From assembly GCA_963705885.1 (NCBI GenBank), contig OY970120.1, positions 2,356,001 to 2,420,000 on the forward strand: a stretch of DNA of 64,000 bases, written 5' to 3'. Source of the DNA: MFD01275-c22 sp963705885 (GTDB lineage: Bacteria > Actinomycetota > Actinomycetes > JACCUZ01). Made by a program: the position numbers and the translations under genes. Positions 35,239 to 42,255 of this stretch are shown here, one piece after another; the stretch's first letter is position 1; every line of letters begins with the position of its first letter. Under the pieces are notes generated by a model, which was not told where the DNA came from, ran no database searches, and was given only the letters and a program-made list of their open reading frames with translations.

Positions 35239-36155
35239 CGGTCTGCCCGGCGTGGGCGGGCGCCGACGACCCCGACCGCCCGCGCCGCGAGCCGGTTGCC
35301 CGCGGCGAGCGCGACCTCGGGCTCGGGGTGCAGCAGCCACGACGCGAGGAACCCGGCCGCGAACGCGTCCCCGGCCCCCGTCGTGTCGACCACCTCGACA
35401 CCCCGTTCGGCCGGCGCGCTGGCGGTGATGAAGCCCTGCTGCCACAGCGTCCCGTCGCGGCCGAGCTTGACCACGACCTCGCGGTAGGTGTCCCCGAGCT
35501 GCGACGCGGCGGCGTGCGGGTCGCCCGTGCCGGCGAGCACGGCCGCCTCGTCGCGGTTCGCGAGCAGGACGTCGGCACCGGAGGTCCAGCCGAGGAACCG
35601 GGCGGCCCCCACCTCCTCAAGCAGCGCCGCGGACGACGGGTCCACCGACACCGTCATGCCGACCCGGCGCGCGGACGCGAGGGCGGCTCGCCCCGCCTCG
35701 CGCGACCCCTCGTGCAGCAGCGTGTATCCCGACAGGTGGAGGTGGGTCCCGGGCCGGAAGACCTGCTCGGGCAGGTCGCCGGGTGTGAGGGTCGAGTTGG
35801 CTCCCGTGTCGGGCAGCATCGAGCGCCCGCCCCCGGGTTCCACGAGGACCAGGCGGGTGCCCGTGGACCGTTCCTGGTCGGTGCCGACCCTGACGGTGAC
35901 GCCTCCGTCGGTCAGTGCGGTGACCGACTCACGACCGAGGGCGTCGTCTCCGACGCGGCCGACGTAGGTCGTGGGGACACCCTCGGCCGCCAGCCACGCG
36001 GCGACGTTCGCCGCCGAGCCGCCGCCGGCCGTCGTCACCTTCGACGGCGTGTCACTGCCGCGCGCGAGCGGCCCGCTCATGGCGGCCAGCACGTCGACCA
36101 TGACGTCGCCCACGACGACGACGTGCAGCGTCTCGACGCCCTGGGGCCCGGTCAC
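35235..36155 (-). CDS. PfkB family carbohydrate/nucleoside kinase
   Basis: 306-residue ribokinase-fold sugar kinase. The first PfkB signature is GGGSAANVAAWLAAEG (about residues 44-59). The second signature DTTGAGDAFAAGF (near 252-264) holds the catalytic Asp and anion hole. The N-terminus VVVVGDVMVDVLA is typical of the family. Candidate substrates include pseudouridine, ribose or other sugars. A short in-frame remnant upstream (36166-36234) is weakly reminiscent of a PsuG N-terminus, which would favour a pseudouridine kinase, but this is tentative. Confidence 0.88.
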   Translation of the reverse strand: MTGPQGVETLHVVVVGDVMVDVLAAMSGPLARGSDTPSKVTTAGGGSAANVAAWLAAEGVPTTYVGRVGDDALGRESVTALTDGGVTVRVGTDQERSTGTRLVLVEPGGGRSMLPDTGANSTLTPGDLPEQVFRPGTHLHLSGYTLLHEGSREAGRAALASARRVGMTVSVDPSSAALLEEVGAARFLGWTSGADVLLANRDEAAVLAGTGDPHAAASQLGDTYREVVVKLGRDGTLWQQGFITASAPAERGVEVVDTTGAGDAFAAGFLASWLLHPEPEVALAAGNRLAARAVGVVGARPRRADR

Positions 36156-36264
36156 CGCTCGGCCGTCACGGGGCCGCCGCCGCCGCGCCGCGCGCGGCGA
36201 GGGCTTCGGCCACCTCGGCCAGGACGATCAGCACGCGGGGAACGCTACCGGGGCGCCCGCGGTC

Positions 36265-37527
36265 TCAGCCCCTCGCCGGCAGGTAGTCGTCGAGCATCGC
36301 GTTGCGGAAGGTGCCGCGCGGGTCGTAGTGGCGCATGAGCTCGGCGAAGTCCTCGGCCCGGTCGTATCCGCTGCGGACGACCTCCGGAGACATGGTGAAC
36401 AGCTTGCCCCAGTGGGGCCTGGGCTCGAAGGGTGTCAGGCACTCCTCGAGCTCGGTGACGACCGGGCGGACGGCCGCGTCGTCGGGCACCCACGTGAAGT
36501 GGAGGGCCAAGGAGTCCCGGCCGCTGGCCGGGCTGAGCCAGAGATCGTCGGCGGCGACCGTCCGCAGCTCGCAGACCTGCAGGACCGGCGCGATGGTGCG
36601 GCGCAAGCCCGCGACGGCGGCCAGCGCGTCCGCACCGTCGTGCCGGGGCACGAGGTACTCCGACTGGATCTCCTCGCCGGAGCTGGGCGTGAAGTCTGCC
36701 CGGAAGTGGGGAAGCCGCTCGTGCCACGGGCCGGGCTCACCTTGCAGTGTGCAGTGTGTGGCGGGCATGCCGGGGACGGGGTGACGCTGGCCATCGGCCG
36801 GGCGTGCGCCCCGCCACTCCGGACCGGGGGCCTCCTCGGTGGTCACCTGCTTGAGCCACACCTGGTCGATGACGTCGCCGCGCCACCGGGTGAACAGGCT
36901 CACGCTGTACGCCGCGGCGAACGCGCCGTCGAGGTCCGCCGTGAGGTCGGCCAGCGGCAGGTGCTCGTAGACGTGCTGCGTCACGTCATACGTCGGTCGG
37001 ACGTCGAGCGTGTGGGCGATGGCGATGCCGAGGGCACCGAGGCTCAGGACCGCACCCGCGAGGTGGCCGCTGTCGGCGCCGATGTCCACGACGTCACCGT
37101 CGGCGGTCATGAGCTCGATGGCGCTGACCGCCGTTGCCAGGCAGCCGTTGCGATCGCCGGAGCCGTGGGTCCCGGTGGCGCAGGCACCCGCGACGGAGAT
37201 GTGGGGGAGCGAGCCGAGGTTGGGCAGCGCCAGCCCGTGCTTGTGGAGGTACGCCGCCACCTCGCCGTACGTCGTGCCTCCGCTGACCCTCACCTGTCGT
37301 CGCTCGGAATCGAGGTCGATCGTCGACGGCAGCCCGGTGACGTCGATCAGGTCACCGGACGTGTCGGCGACCAGGCTGAAGGAGTGGCGGGTGCCGAGCG
37401 CATGGGCACGTTGACTGCGCGCAACGATCCGCGCCATCTCCTCGACCGTGCCTGGCCGGTGGAACCGCTCCGCGCCGTACGTCACGCTGCCGGCCCAGTT
37501 GGTCTCACGCGAGGTCACGCAGACCAT
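36265..37527 (-). CDS. FAD-dependent alditol/aldonolactone oxidase (AldO-like)
   Basis: 420-residue oxidase of the vanillyl-alcohol oxidase superfamily. It opens NWAGSVTYGAERFHRPGTVE, very like actinobacterial alditol (xylitol) oxidase. ALGTRHSFSLVAD carries the His that is covalently linked to FAD in AldO, and LPHISVAGACATGTHGSGDR is the FAD-binding loop. The C-terminal part has KLFTMSPEVV and DPRGTFRNAMLDDYL, as in AldO. It oxidises polyols at C1 with O2, forming H2O2, in characterised relatives. It is cytosolic, with no signal peptide. The start is uncertain; GTG 37518 is an alternative. Confidence 0.9.
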   Translation of the reverse strand: MVCVTSRETNWAGSVTYGAERFHRPGTVEEMARIVARSQRAHALGTRHSFSLVADTSGDLIDVTGLPSTIDLDSERRQVRVSGGTTYGEVAAYLHKHGLALPNLGSLPHISVAGACATGTHGSGDRNGCLATAVSAIELMTADGDVVDIGADSGHLAGAVLSLGALGIAIAHTLDVRPTYDVTQHVYEHLPLADLTADLDGAFAAAYSVSLFTRWRGDVIDQVWLKQVTTEEAPGPEWRGARPADGQRHPVPGMPATHCTLQGEPGPWHERLPHFRADFTPSSGEEIQSEYLVPRHDGADALAAVAGLRRTIAPVLQVCELRTVAADDLWLSPASGRDSLALHFTWVPDDAAVRPVVTELEECLTPFEPRPHWGKLFTMSPEVVRSGYDRAEDFAELMRHYDPRGTFRNAMLDDYLPARG

Positions 37528-37576
37528 TCAACAGCTTCGAGACGGGATGCCGGGTCGGACAGCCGACAGACCAGGC

Positions 37577-37738
37577 TCAGGTTGCCCGGGTCGGTCGGCT
37601 GGCTCCGAGGTCGTCGGCCCAGAACCCTCGGACGAAGCCAGGATTCTGCTTCACACCCCCGACCAGCTTCGGCAGCAACGACTTCTGCTGTCGGCGCATT
37701 GCAGCATCCATGTTCCAGTTCCCGGCGACAGCGAACAC
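37577..37738 (-). pseudogene. truncated antibiotic biosynthesis monooxygenase-like gene
   Basis: GTG 37738 is preceded by a strong Shine-Dalgarno sequence (GAGGGAGGA, 6 bases away) and encodes VFAVAGNWNMDAAMRRQQKS, then VGGVKQNPGFVRGFWADDLG. That is the N-terminal half of an ABM-domain protein; the family is usually about 100 residues. The frame then becomes unrelated and stops at 53 residues. I infer a recent truncation with an intact translation start. It sits at the border of the repeat-flanked RibD segment. Confidence 0.5.
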
Positions 37739-37811
37739 GGTCCGTCCTCCCTCAGACGTCGTACGCCATCCTGGCCGTAGATGTGCAGCACCGGCTAGGG
37801 AGTGGTTCCGA

Positions 37812-37837
37812 ATCGGTTCGCTCGGGAGCGGCACTTC
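37812..37837 (+). repeat. 26-bp direct repeat, left copy
   Basis: Begins ATCGGTTCGCT and ends GCGGCACTTC. It contains the short dyad CGCTCGGGAGCG. An identical copy lies at 38535-38560, on the other side of the RibD-like gene. Confidence 0.9.
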
Positions 37838-37955
37838 CCGAATGACCCGATCGGCGGTAGATCTGACCCGTGGCAGTGCGCGCTGAGACCTCGGCGGGTG
37901 TCGGCTCGGATGTTGCCAGACGTGGGGTAAGGGTCCCGAGGACGGCGGTCATGAC

Positions 37956-38528
37956 ATGAGCGGCAAGGTGGTCGTGAACCGGTGCATGTCTCTTGACGGC
38001 TTCATCGCTGGTCCCGGCCATGTCATGGACTGGGGCGGTGGTCGCGCTCTCGCCGACTTCGTGGCCCCGGAGGATTTCGCGGAGATCGCGGCGGCCACCG
38101 GCGCCATGCTCGTCGGCCGGAGGACCTGGGAGGTGGGCGACAGGATGGAGGCCGAGGATCCGGGCAGCGTCGACTACCCCTTCTCCGGACCCATGTTCCT
38201 TCTCACGCACAGGCCGCTGGAGCGGCCGGACCCGGAGGTCACGATCCTCACCGGGGACATCGGCGAAGCGGTCGCCACTGCACTGGACGCCGCGGGCGGC
38301 AAGAACCTCGAAGTCCTCGGCGCCGACGTGGCCGGCCAATGCCTGCAGCGTGGGCTCGTCGACGAGATCCTGGTGTACGTACTGCCGGTGCTGCTCGGCG
38401 ACGGCATCCGCTTCTCGTCGCCGGGCCTCGCCAGGACGGAGCTGGAACCGATCAGCAGCACGCGGTCGCGCGACGCCACCATCCTCCGCTTCCGCGTCCG
38501 CAAGCAGTCCGACCAGACTGTCGGATAA
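37956..38528 (+). CDS. dihydrofolate reductase/RibD C-terminal-domain protein
   Basis: 190-residue reductase-fold protein. The N-terminus VVVNRCMSLDGFIAGP is the usual first strand and substrate loop. MLVGRRTWEVGDR (about residues 51-63) follows, then an NADPH-site strand NLEVLGADVAGQCLQRGLVD and ILVYVLPVLLGDGIRFS near 138-160. These single-domain proteins are accessory oxidoreductases of unknown substrate rather than true RibD or FolA. It is the only gene between the two 26-bp repeats. The base composition is visibly less GC-extreme than its neighbours. Confidence 0.87.
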   Translation: MSGKVVVNRCMSLDGFIAGPGHVMDWGGGRALADFVAPEDFAEIAAATGAMLVGRRTWEVGDRMEAEDPGSVDYPFSGPMFLLTHRPLERPDPEVTILTGDIGEAVATALDAAGGKNLEVLGADVAGQCLQRGLVDEILVYVLPVLLGDGIRFSSPGLARTELEPISSTRSRDATILRFRVRKQSDQTVG

Positions 38529-38534
38529 CGCCGG

Positions 38535-38560
38535 ATCGGTTCGCTCGGGAGCGGCACTTC
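38535..38560 (+). repeat. 26-bp direct repeat, right copy
   Basis: Identical to 37812-37837. It starts 6 bases after the RibD-like gene's stop codon. A weaker partial match (GATCGGTTTGCT) occurs at the end of the following VOC gene. Confidence 0.9.
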
Positions 38561-38619
38561 GGTTCGGACCACGGCCTCACTGGTCGGCCATGGTGGCCAA
38601 GGTCACGGCGATCCGGGAC

Positions 38620-39036
38620 TCACTCTGATCGGTTTGCTATCTCAACGAGGTTGCCGTCAGGGTCTCGGATGTAGACGGACATCATCGGTCCCACCGCTCC
38701 CGTCTGAGGGCTGGGCCCGAGCTCGATCGCAACACCGTGGCTCGCAAGGTGGGCGATGACGTCCGCGATCGGGCGGTCCGTGAGCAGGCAGAGGTCGAGG
38801 CCGCCGGCGGGATGTGCTCGCGCGTGAGGTGACCAAGGGCGTGCAGCATCGTGAAGATTGATCTTCTGGTGTCCGAAGTGCAGAGCGTCGTACCGGCCTT
38901 CGAAGACGATGTGAGTCATGCCGAGAACTCGCGTGTAGAAGTCGATCGTTGTCGGCACGTTGCTGGCATAGAGCACCACGTGATCGATACCGGTGATCGT
39001 CCGAGCCGCTGCGTCGTTGGGTTGCTGCACCACCAT
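38620..39036 (-). CDS. VOC family protein (glyoxalase/FosA-like)
   Basis: 138-residue VOC protein. GIDHVVLYASNVPTTIDFYT (His ligand) begins the first beta-alpha-beta module, followed by RVLGMTHIV and LHFGHQKINLH. SVYIRDPDGNLVEIANRSE supplies the terminal Glu ligand. The metal-ligand pattern fits a glyoxalase, dioxygenase or fosfomycin-resistance-like enzyme. ATG 39036 is chosen by alignment to usual N-termini; ATG 39063 is an alternative, and neither has a clear ribosome-binding site. It lies in the low-conservation island next to the RibD-like gene. Confidence 0.82.
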   Translation of the reverse strand: MVVQQPNDAAARTITGIDHVVLYASNVPTTIDFYTRVLGMTHIVFEGRYDALHFGHQKINLHDAARPWSPHARAHPAGGLDLCLLTDRPIADVIAHLASHGVAIELGPSPQTGAVGPMMSVYIRDPDGNLVEIANRSE

Positions 39037-39383
39037 GTACACAGAATGCCGGATGCTGCGCATGCTCTGACTCACTCGCGCCGGTGAGTGGGGGTCGGTT
39101 GTGGCCGGGTGGGTGCGGCTCGGGCCCGACAGGCCCGGCTCGAGTCGGTGGCGCTGGCCGCCGTCGGCGAGGTCGACGCCCGCGGCAGCTTCGTCCACGA
39201 GTCACCACCGTCACCATCGACCCCGACGGGCAGGTCACCGACGCGCGCACCCGGGTCCGCCTCGCGGGACTGCCGAGGTCGACTGACATGGGTGAACGCT
39301 AGCCGCAGGGTCGGACACAACCCGCGCCCGGCGACCGTACGGAACCGTTTGTGGACAGCGGTTTCCGGCGACCGTCGCAACAA

Positions 39384-39402
39384 CCACTCGTGCATGATCA
39401 CC
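39384..39402 (+). repeat. interspersed repeat CCACTYGYGCATGATCACC, copy 1
   Basis: CCACTCGTGCATGATCACC, with two near-identical copies at 39448-39466 and 42200-42218. All three lie in non-coding DNA. Confidence 0.7.
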
Positions 39403-39447
39403 ACTGGTCAGGGGGGTGCCCCGGGCAGCGGCGATGCGCCACCACAA

Positions 39448-39466
39448 CCACTTGTGCATGATCACC
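39448..39466 (+). repeat. interspersed repeat, copy 2
   Basis: CCACTTGTGCATGATCACC, one substitution from copy 1. It is preceded by ACAA, as copy 1 is preceded by ACAA. Confidence 0.7.
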
Positions 39467-39562
39467 GCGAGGAGATGGTGCCGGGTTCTGCGGGAGGTCC
39501 TGGTCTGTTCCCGGTGTGCGGATCTCCGTCGTGAGGCTGATCCGCCGGGCGGTGCGCGGCGC

Positions 39563-39568
39563 TAGCGT
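39563..39568 (+). promoter_or_regulatory. -10 element of leaderless promoter for the two-component system
   Basis: TAGCGT ends 6 bases before the GTG at 39575. No Shine-Dalgarno sequence is present. Confidence 0.55.
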
Positions 39569-39574
39569 CTGGGC

Positions 39575-40732
39575 GTGACCGCCGTACCGGGGCTCGCGCC
39601 ACTCACGACGCGCGGCCGTGACCTCGCGCCGCCGCTCGGCGACGCGCTGGTCGCCGCGGTGTTCGTCGTCGCCACGCTGTTCGAGTCGGTGCTCAGCGAC
39701 ACCTCCCGGCCGCCGGTCGTGCACGCGCTCGTCGCCGTCCCCGCCACCGCGGCGCTGGCGTGGCGGCGGCGCTGGCCGATCCCGGTCGCGGTCGTCGTCG
39801 TCGCGGCCAACGTGGTCGTCAACCCCAACGGGCAGTTCTCGACGCTGCTGGCGATGGTGCTCGTGTCGTTCACCCTCGGCTCGGAGCTGGACGCCCCACG
39901 GAGCTGGGTCGGTCTCACGATCGTGGCGGTGCCGTTCCTGGGCGTGATGTACGCCGAGGGCCTCGAGCCCAGCGACGTCGCGGCCACGCTCGTCTTCCTC
40001 GGCGGGCCGTTCGCGCTCGGCGTCGGCGTGCGAGCCCGGGCGGCCGGCCTCGCCGAGGCGGTCGACCGGGCCGCCCGCCTCGAACGCGAGCAGGCCGAGC
40101 AGGCTGCGGCCGCGGTCGCCGAGGAGCGGGCCCGCATCGCGCGCGAGCTGCACGACATCGTGTCCCACTCGCTGAGCGTCGTGACGATCCAGACGCAGGC
40201 CGTGCGGCTCCGGCTCCACCCCGACCAGGACCAGGAGGAGCGCGACCTCGCCGCCGTCGAGACGACCGCCCGGCAGGCGCTGGCCGAGATGCGGCGCCTC
40301 TTCGGCGTGCTCCGCTCCCGGGGCGACGCGGTCTCGCTGGCGCCGCAGCCCGGCCTTGCCGAGCTCGACGCGCTCCTGGCCCAGGTCCGCGCCGCCGGGC
40401 TGGAGGTCGAGCTCCGTCGTGAGGGGGAGGCCGTCGACCTTCCGCCGGGCGTCGACCTCGCGGTCTACCGCATCGTCCAGGAGGGCCTGACCAACACCCT
40501 TCGCCACGCCGGCGCGCGGAGGGCGTGGGTGACGCTGTGCCAGGGCGAGTCGATGCTCGACGTGGCCGTCGAGGACGACGGGCGGGGAGCGCGCGGCGGC
40601 ACCGACGGCGGGCACGGCCTCGTCGGCGTGCGTGAGCGGGTGCAGCTCTACGACGGGGAGGTCGAGACCGGGGAACGGGCCGGCGGCGGCTTCCGCCTGG
40701 CCGCACGACTGCCGGTCCGGGAGCGCAGGTGA
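39575..40732 (+). CDS. sensor histidine kinase (NarL/DesK class)
   Basis: 385-residue membrane sensor kinase. Four to five hydrophobic segments at residues 20-160 form the sensor, with hardly any extracellular domain. HisKA_3 dimerisation motif RIARELHDIVSHSLSVVTIQ carries the phospho-acceptor His near residue 195. The ATPase domain has YRIVQEGLTNTLRHAGA (N-box) and GHGLVGVRERVQLYDGEVET (G-box). It shares a 4-base GTGA overlap with the response regulator gene downstream. The signal is probably membrane-associated (envelope stress or a drug), but this is not visible. Confidence 0.93.
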   Translation: MTAVPGLAPLTTRGRDLAPPLGDALVAAVFVVATLFESVLSDTSRPPVVHALVAVPATAALAWRRRWPIPVAVVVVAANVVVNPNGQFSTLLAMVLVSFTLGSELDAPRSWVGLTIVAVPFLGVMYAEGLEPSDVAATLVFLGGPFALGVGVRARAAGLAEAVDRAARLEREQAEQAAAAVAEERARIARELHDIVSHSLSVVTIQTQAVRLRLHPDQDQEERDLAAVETTARQALAEMRRLFGVLRSRGDAVSLAPQPGLAELDALLAQVRAAGLEVELRREGEAVDLPPGVDLAVYRIVQEGLTNTLRHAGARRAWVTLCQGESMLDVAVEDDGRGARGGTDGGHGLVGVRERVQLYDGEVETGERAGGGFRLAARLPVRERR

Positions 40733-41412
40733 CGCGGGTCCTCATCGCCGACGACCAGGGCATGGTGCGCGCCGGCTTCCGGTCGTTGCTCTCCCGCGAG
40801 GACGACCTCGAGGTCGTCGGCGAGGCGTCCAACGGTGAGCAGGCGGTGCGGGAGGTCCGCCGGCTGCGGCCCGACGTCGCGCTCATGGACATCCGGATGC
40901 CCGTGCTGGACGGCATCTCGGCCACCCGTGCCCTGGTCGCCGACGGGACGCCGTCGCGGATCCTCGTGCTCACGACCTTCGACCTCGACGAGTACGTGTT
41001 CGAGGCGCTGCGCGCCGGAGCGTCCGGCTTCCTGCTCAAGGACGCGCCTGCCGCCGACCTCGTGGCTGCCGTACGCGTCGTCGCGTCGGGGGACGCGCTG
41101 CTCGCGCCCGGTGTCACCAGGCGGGTCATCGACGCGTTCGCCCGCGCCCCGGCACCCGCAACGGCGTCCACGACGGCCCTCGGGTCGCTCACACCTCGCG
41201 AGCGCGAGGTGCTCGTCCTGCTGACCCGCGGCCTGTCGAACCTGGCCATCGCGGAGGCACTCTTCGTCTCCGAGGCGACCATCAAGACCCATGTCAGCAA
41301 CGTGCTGGCCAAGCTCGGGCTGCGCGACCGCGTGCAGGCGGTGATCTTCGCCTACGAGGCCGGGGTCGTCGTCGCGGGGGAGGCCCCGGGCGGGTCTCCG
41401 ACTTCCGGCTGA
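40729..41412 (+). CDS. NarL/LuxR family response regulator
   Basis: 227-residue DNA-binding response regulator. The receiver domain starts VLIADDQGMVRAGFR with the acidic pair, has the phospho-acceptor Asp in ALMDIRMPVLDG (about residue 55), and the conserved Lys in FLLKDAPA. The LuxR-type HTH is LTPREREVLVLLTRGLSNLA then VSEATIKTHVSNVLAKLGLR (about residues 160-210). It is phosphorylated by the kinase encoded immediately upstream. The likely nearby target is the membrane protein gene 82 bases downstream, an arrangement common in these systems. Confidence 0.94.
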   Translation: MTRVLIADDQGMVRAGFRSLLSREDDLEVVGEASNGEQAVREVRRLRPDVALMDIRMPVLDGISATRALVADGTPSRILVLTTFDLDEYVFEALRAGASGFLLKDAPAADLVAAVRVVASGDALLAPGVTRRVIDAFARAPAPATASTTALGSLTPREREVLVLLTRGLSNLAIAEALFVSEATIKTHVSNVLAKLGLRDRVQAVIFAYEAGVVVAGEAPGGSPTSG

Positions 41413-41494
41413 GACGCAGGATCCGGCCGGCGGCCGACGCGCGGGCGCCCAGGTCGCGCGCACCCTCGACGTGTTGTCGTCGAGGAGGGAACTC

Positions 41495-42196
41495 ATGAAC
41501 ACCACCACCATCACCACACCGGACGTCGCCGCAGCGCCGGTCGCCGGCCGGCCGCACCGGACCGGGAAGGGCCTGTCGGTCCGCCGCTGGGTCCTGGTCG
41601 CGTCACCCGTGGCCGCCGGGCTGCTGGCCGTCCTGGGGGCTGCCGCGGACCCGGCCGTCGGGGAGAGCGGGCTGCCGCTCTTCGAGAAGTACGCGGCGAA
41701 CCCGGACCCGCTGCAGTGGAAGTCGGTCGGCCTCCACTACTCGTACGCGCTGTGGTTGCTCCCCGCGATCATGCTCGCGGGGTACGTCCGTGGGCGCGGC
41801 GTCTGGCTGGCGAACATCGGCGCCGTGCTCGGCTGGCTCGGCCTGACCACGCTGCCGGGGTTCCTGCCGGTCGACTTCTTCGACTCGGCCGTCGGCCAGG
41901 TGGCGGGTCCGGAGACGACGGTCGCCGTCAACGAGCTGATCGAGGACACGATGTGGGGCCTTCCCGCGATCGCCGTCCCCGGGATGATCGGGTTCGTGCT
42001 CGCGCTGCCGGTCGCGGCGGTCGCCGCGTGGCGGGGAGGCGTCCTGCGCTGGTGGTCGCCGGTAGCGGTCGTGGCCGGGTTCCTCGGGTTCGCGCTGTCC
42101 GGCGTGACCTGGTGGGGGTGCGCGGTCCTCACCGGCTTCCTCGCGGTCCTGGCCGTCGACCTCGCGCAGGGCACGCGGCGCGCGGTGGAGGCCTGA
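41495..42196 (+). CDS. multi-pass membrane protein downstream of the two-component system
   Basis: 233-residue integral membrane protein. ATG 41495 is preceded by GAGGAGGGAA, a strong Shine-Dalgarno sequence, and is preferred over ATG 41471. Five to six hydrophobic segments are visible, for example LVASPVAAGLLAVLGAAADP, YALWLLPAIMLAGYV and VAVVAGFLGFALSGVTWWG. No transporter or enzyme motif is evident. Co-directional with the kinase and regulator genes, it is the probable output of that system. The function is unknown. Confidence 0.8.
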   Translation: MNTTTITTPDVAAAPVAGRPHRTGKGLSVRRWVLVASPVAAGLLAVLGAAADPAVGESGLPLFEKYAANPDPLQWKSVGLHYSYALWLLPAIMLAGYVRGRGVWLANIGAVLGWLGLTTLPGFLPVDFFDSAVGQVAGPETTVAVNELIEDTMWGLPAIAVPGMIGFVLALPVAAVAAWRGGVLRWWSPVAVVAGFLGFALSGVTWWGCAVLTGFLAVLAVDLAQGTRRAVEA

Positions 42197-42199
42197 CGA

Positions 42200-42218
42200 C
42201 CACTCGCGCATGATCACC
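42200..42218 (+). repeat. interspersed repeat, copy 3
   Basis: CCACTCGCGCATGATCACC, directly after the membrane protein's stop codon. One substitution from copy 1 at 39384. Confidence 0.65.
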
Positions 42219-42242
42219 GGGGGAGGGGTGGCGGGGGCTCGC

Positions 42243-42248
42243 TAGCCT
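42243..42248 (+). promoter_or_regulatory. -10 element of leaderless promoter for the GNAT/acyl-CoA synthetase gene
   Basis: TAGCCT ends 7 bases before the GTG at 42256. There is no Shine-Dalgarno sequence. Confidence 0.6.
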
Positions 42249-42255
42249 CGGGCCC

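Larger units (their letters stand above)
39037..39574. other. 538-base region with degraded sequence and interspersed repeats
   Basis: No complete gene is supportable. Plus-strand frames give short protein-like stretches (ALAAVGEVDARGSFV, then in another frame VTIDPDGQVTDARTRVRLAG), as if a small gene decayed by frameshift. Two copies of a 19-base GATCATG-containing repeat lie at 39384-39402 and 39448-39466. The right end carries the histidine kinase promoter. Confidence 0.45.

Noticed and set aside
37812..38560. Integron-type attC sites around the RibD-like gene
   Set aside because: The repeats are direct and identical, lack the paired R/L box structure and GTT core of attC, and no integrase is present.
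38174..38572. A minus-strand frame beginning MVRTEVPLPSEPIR across the RibD-like gene
   Set aside because: Its start is only a translation of the 26-bp repeat and the rest is antisense to a recognisable reductase.
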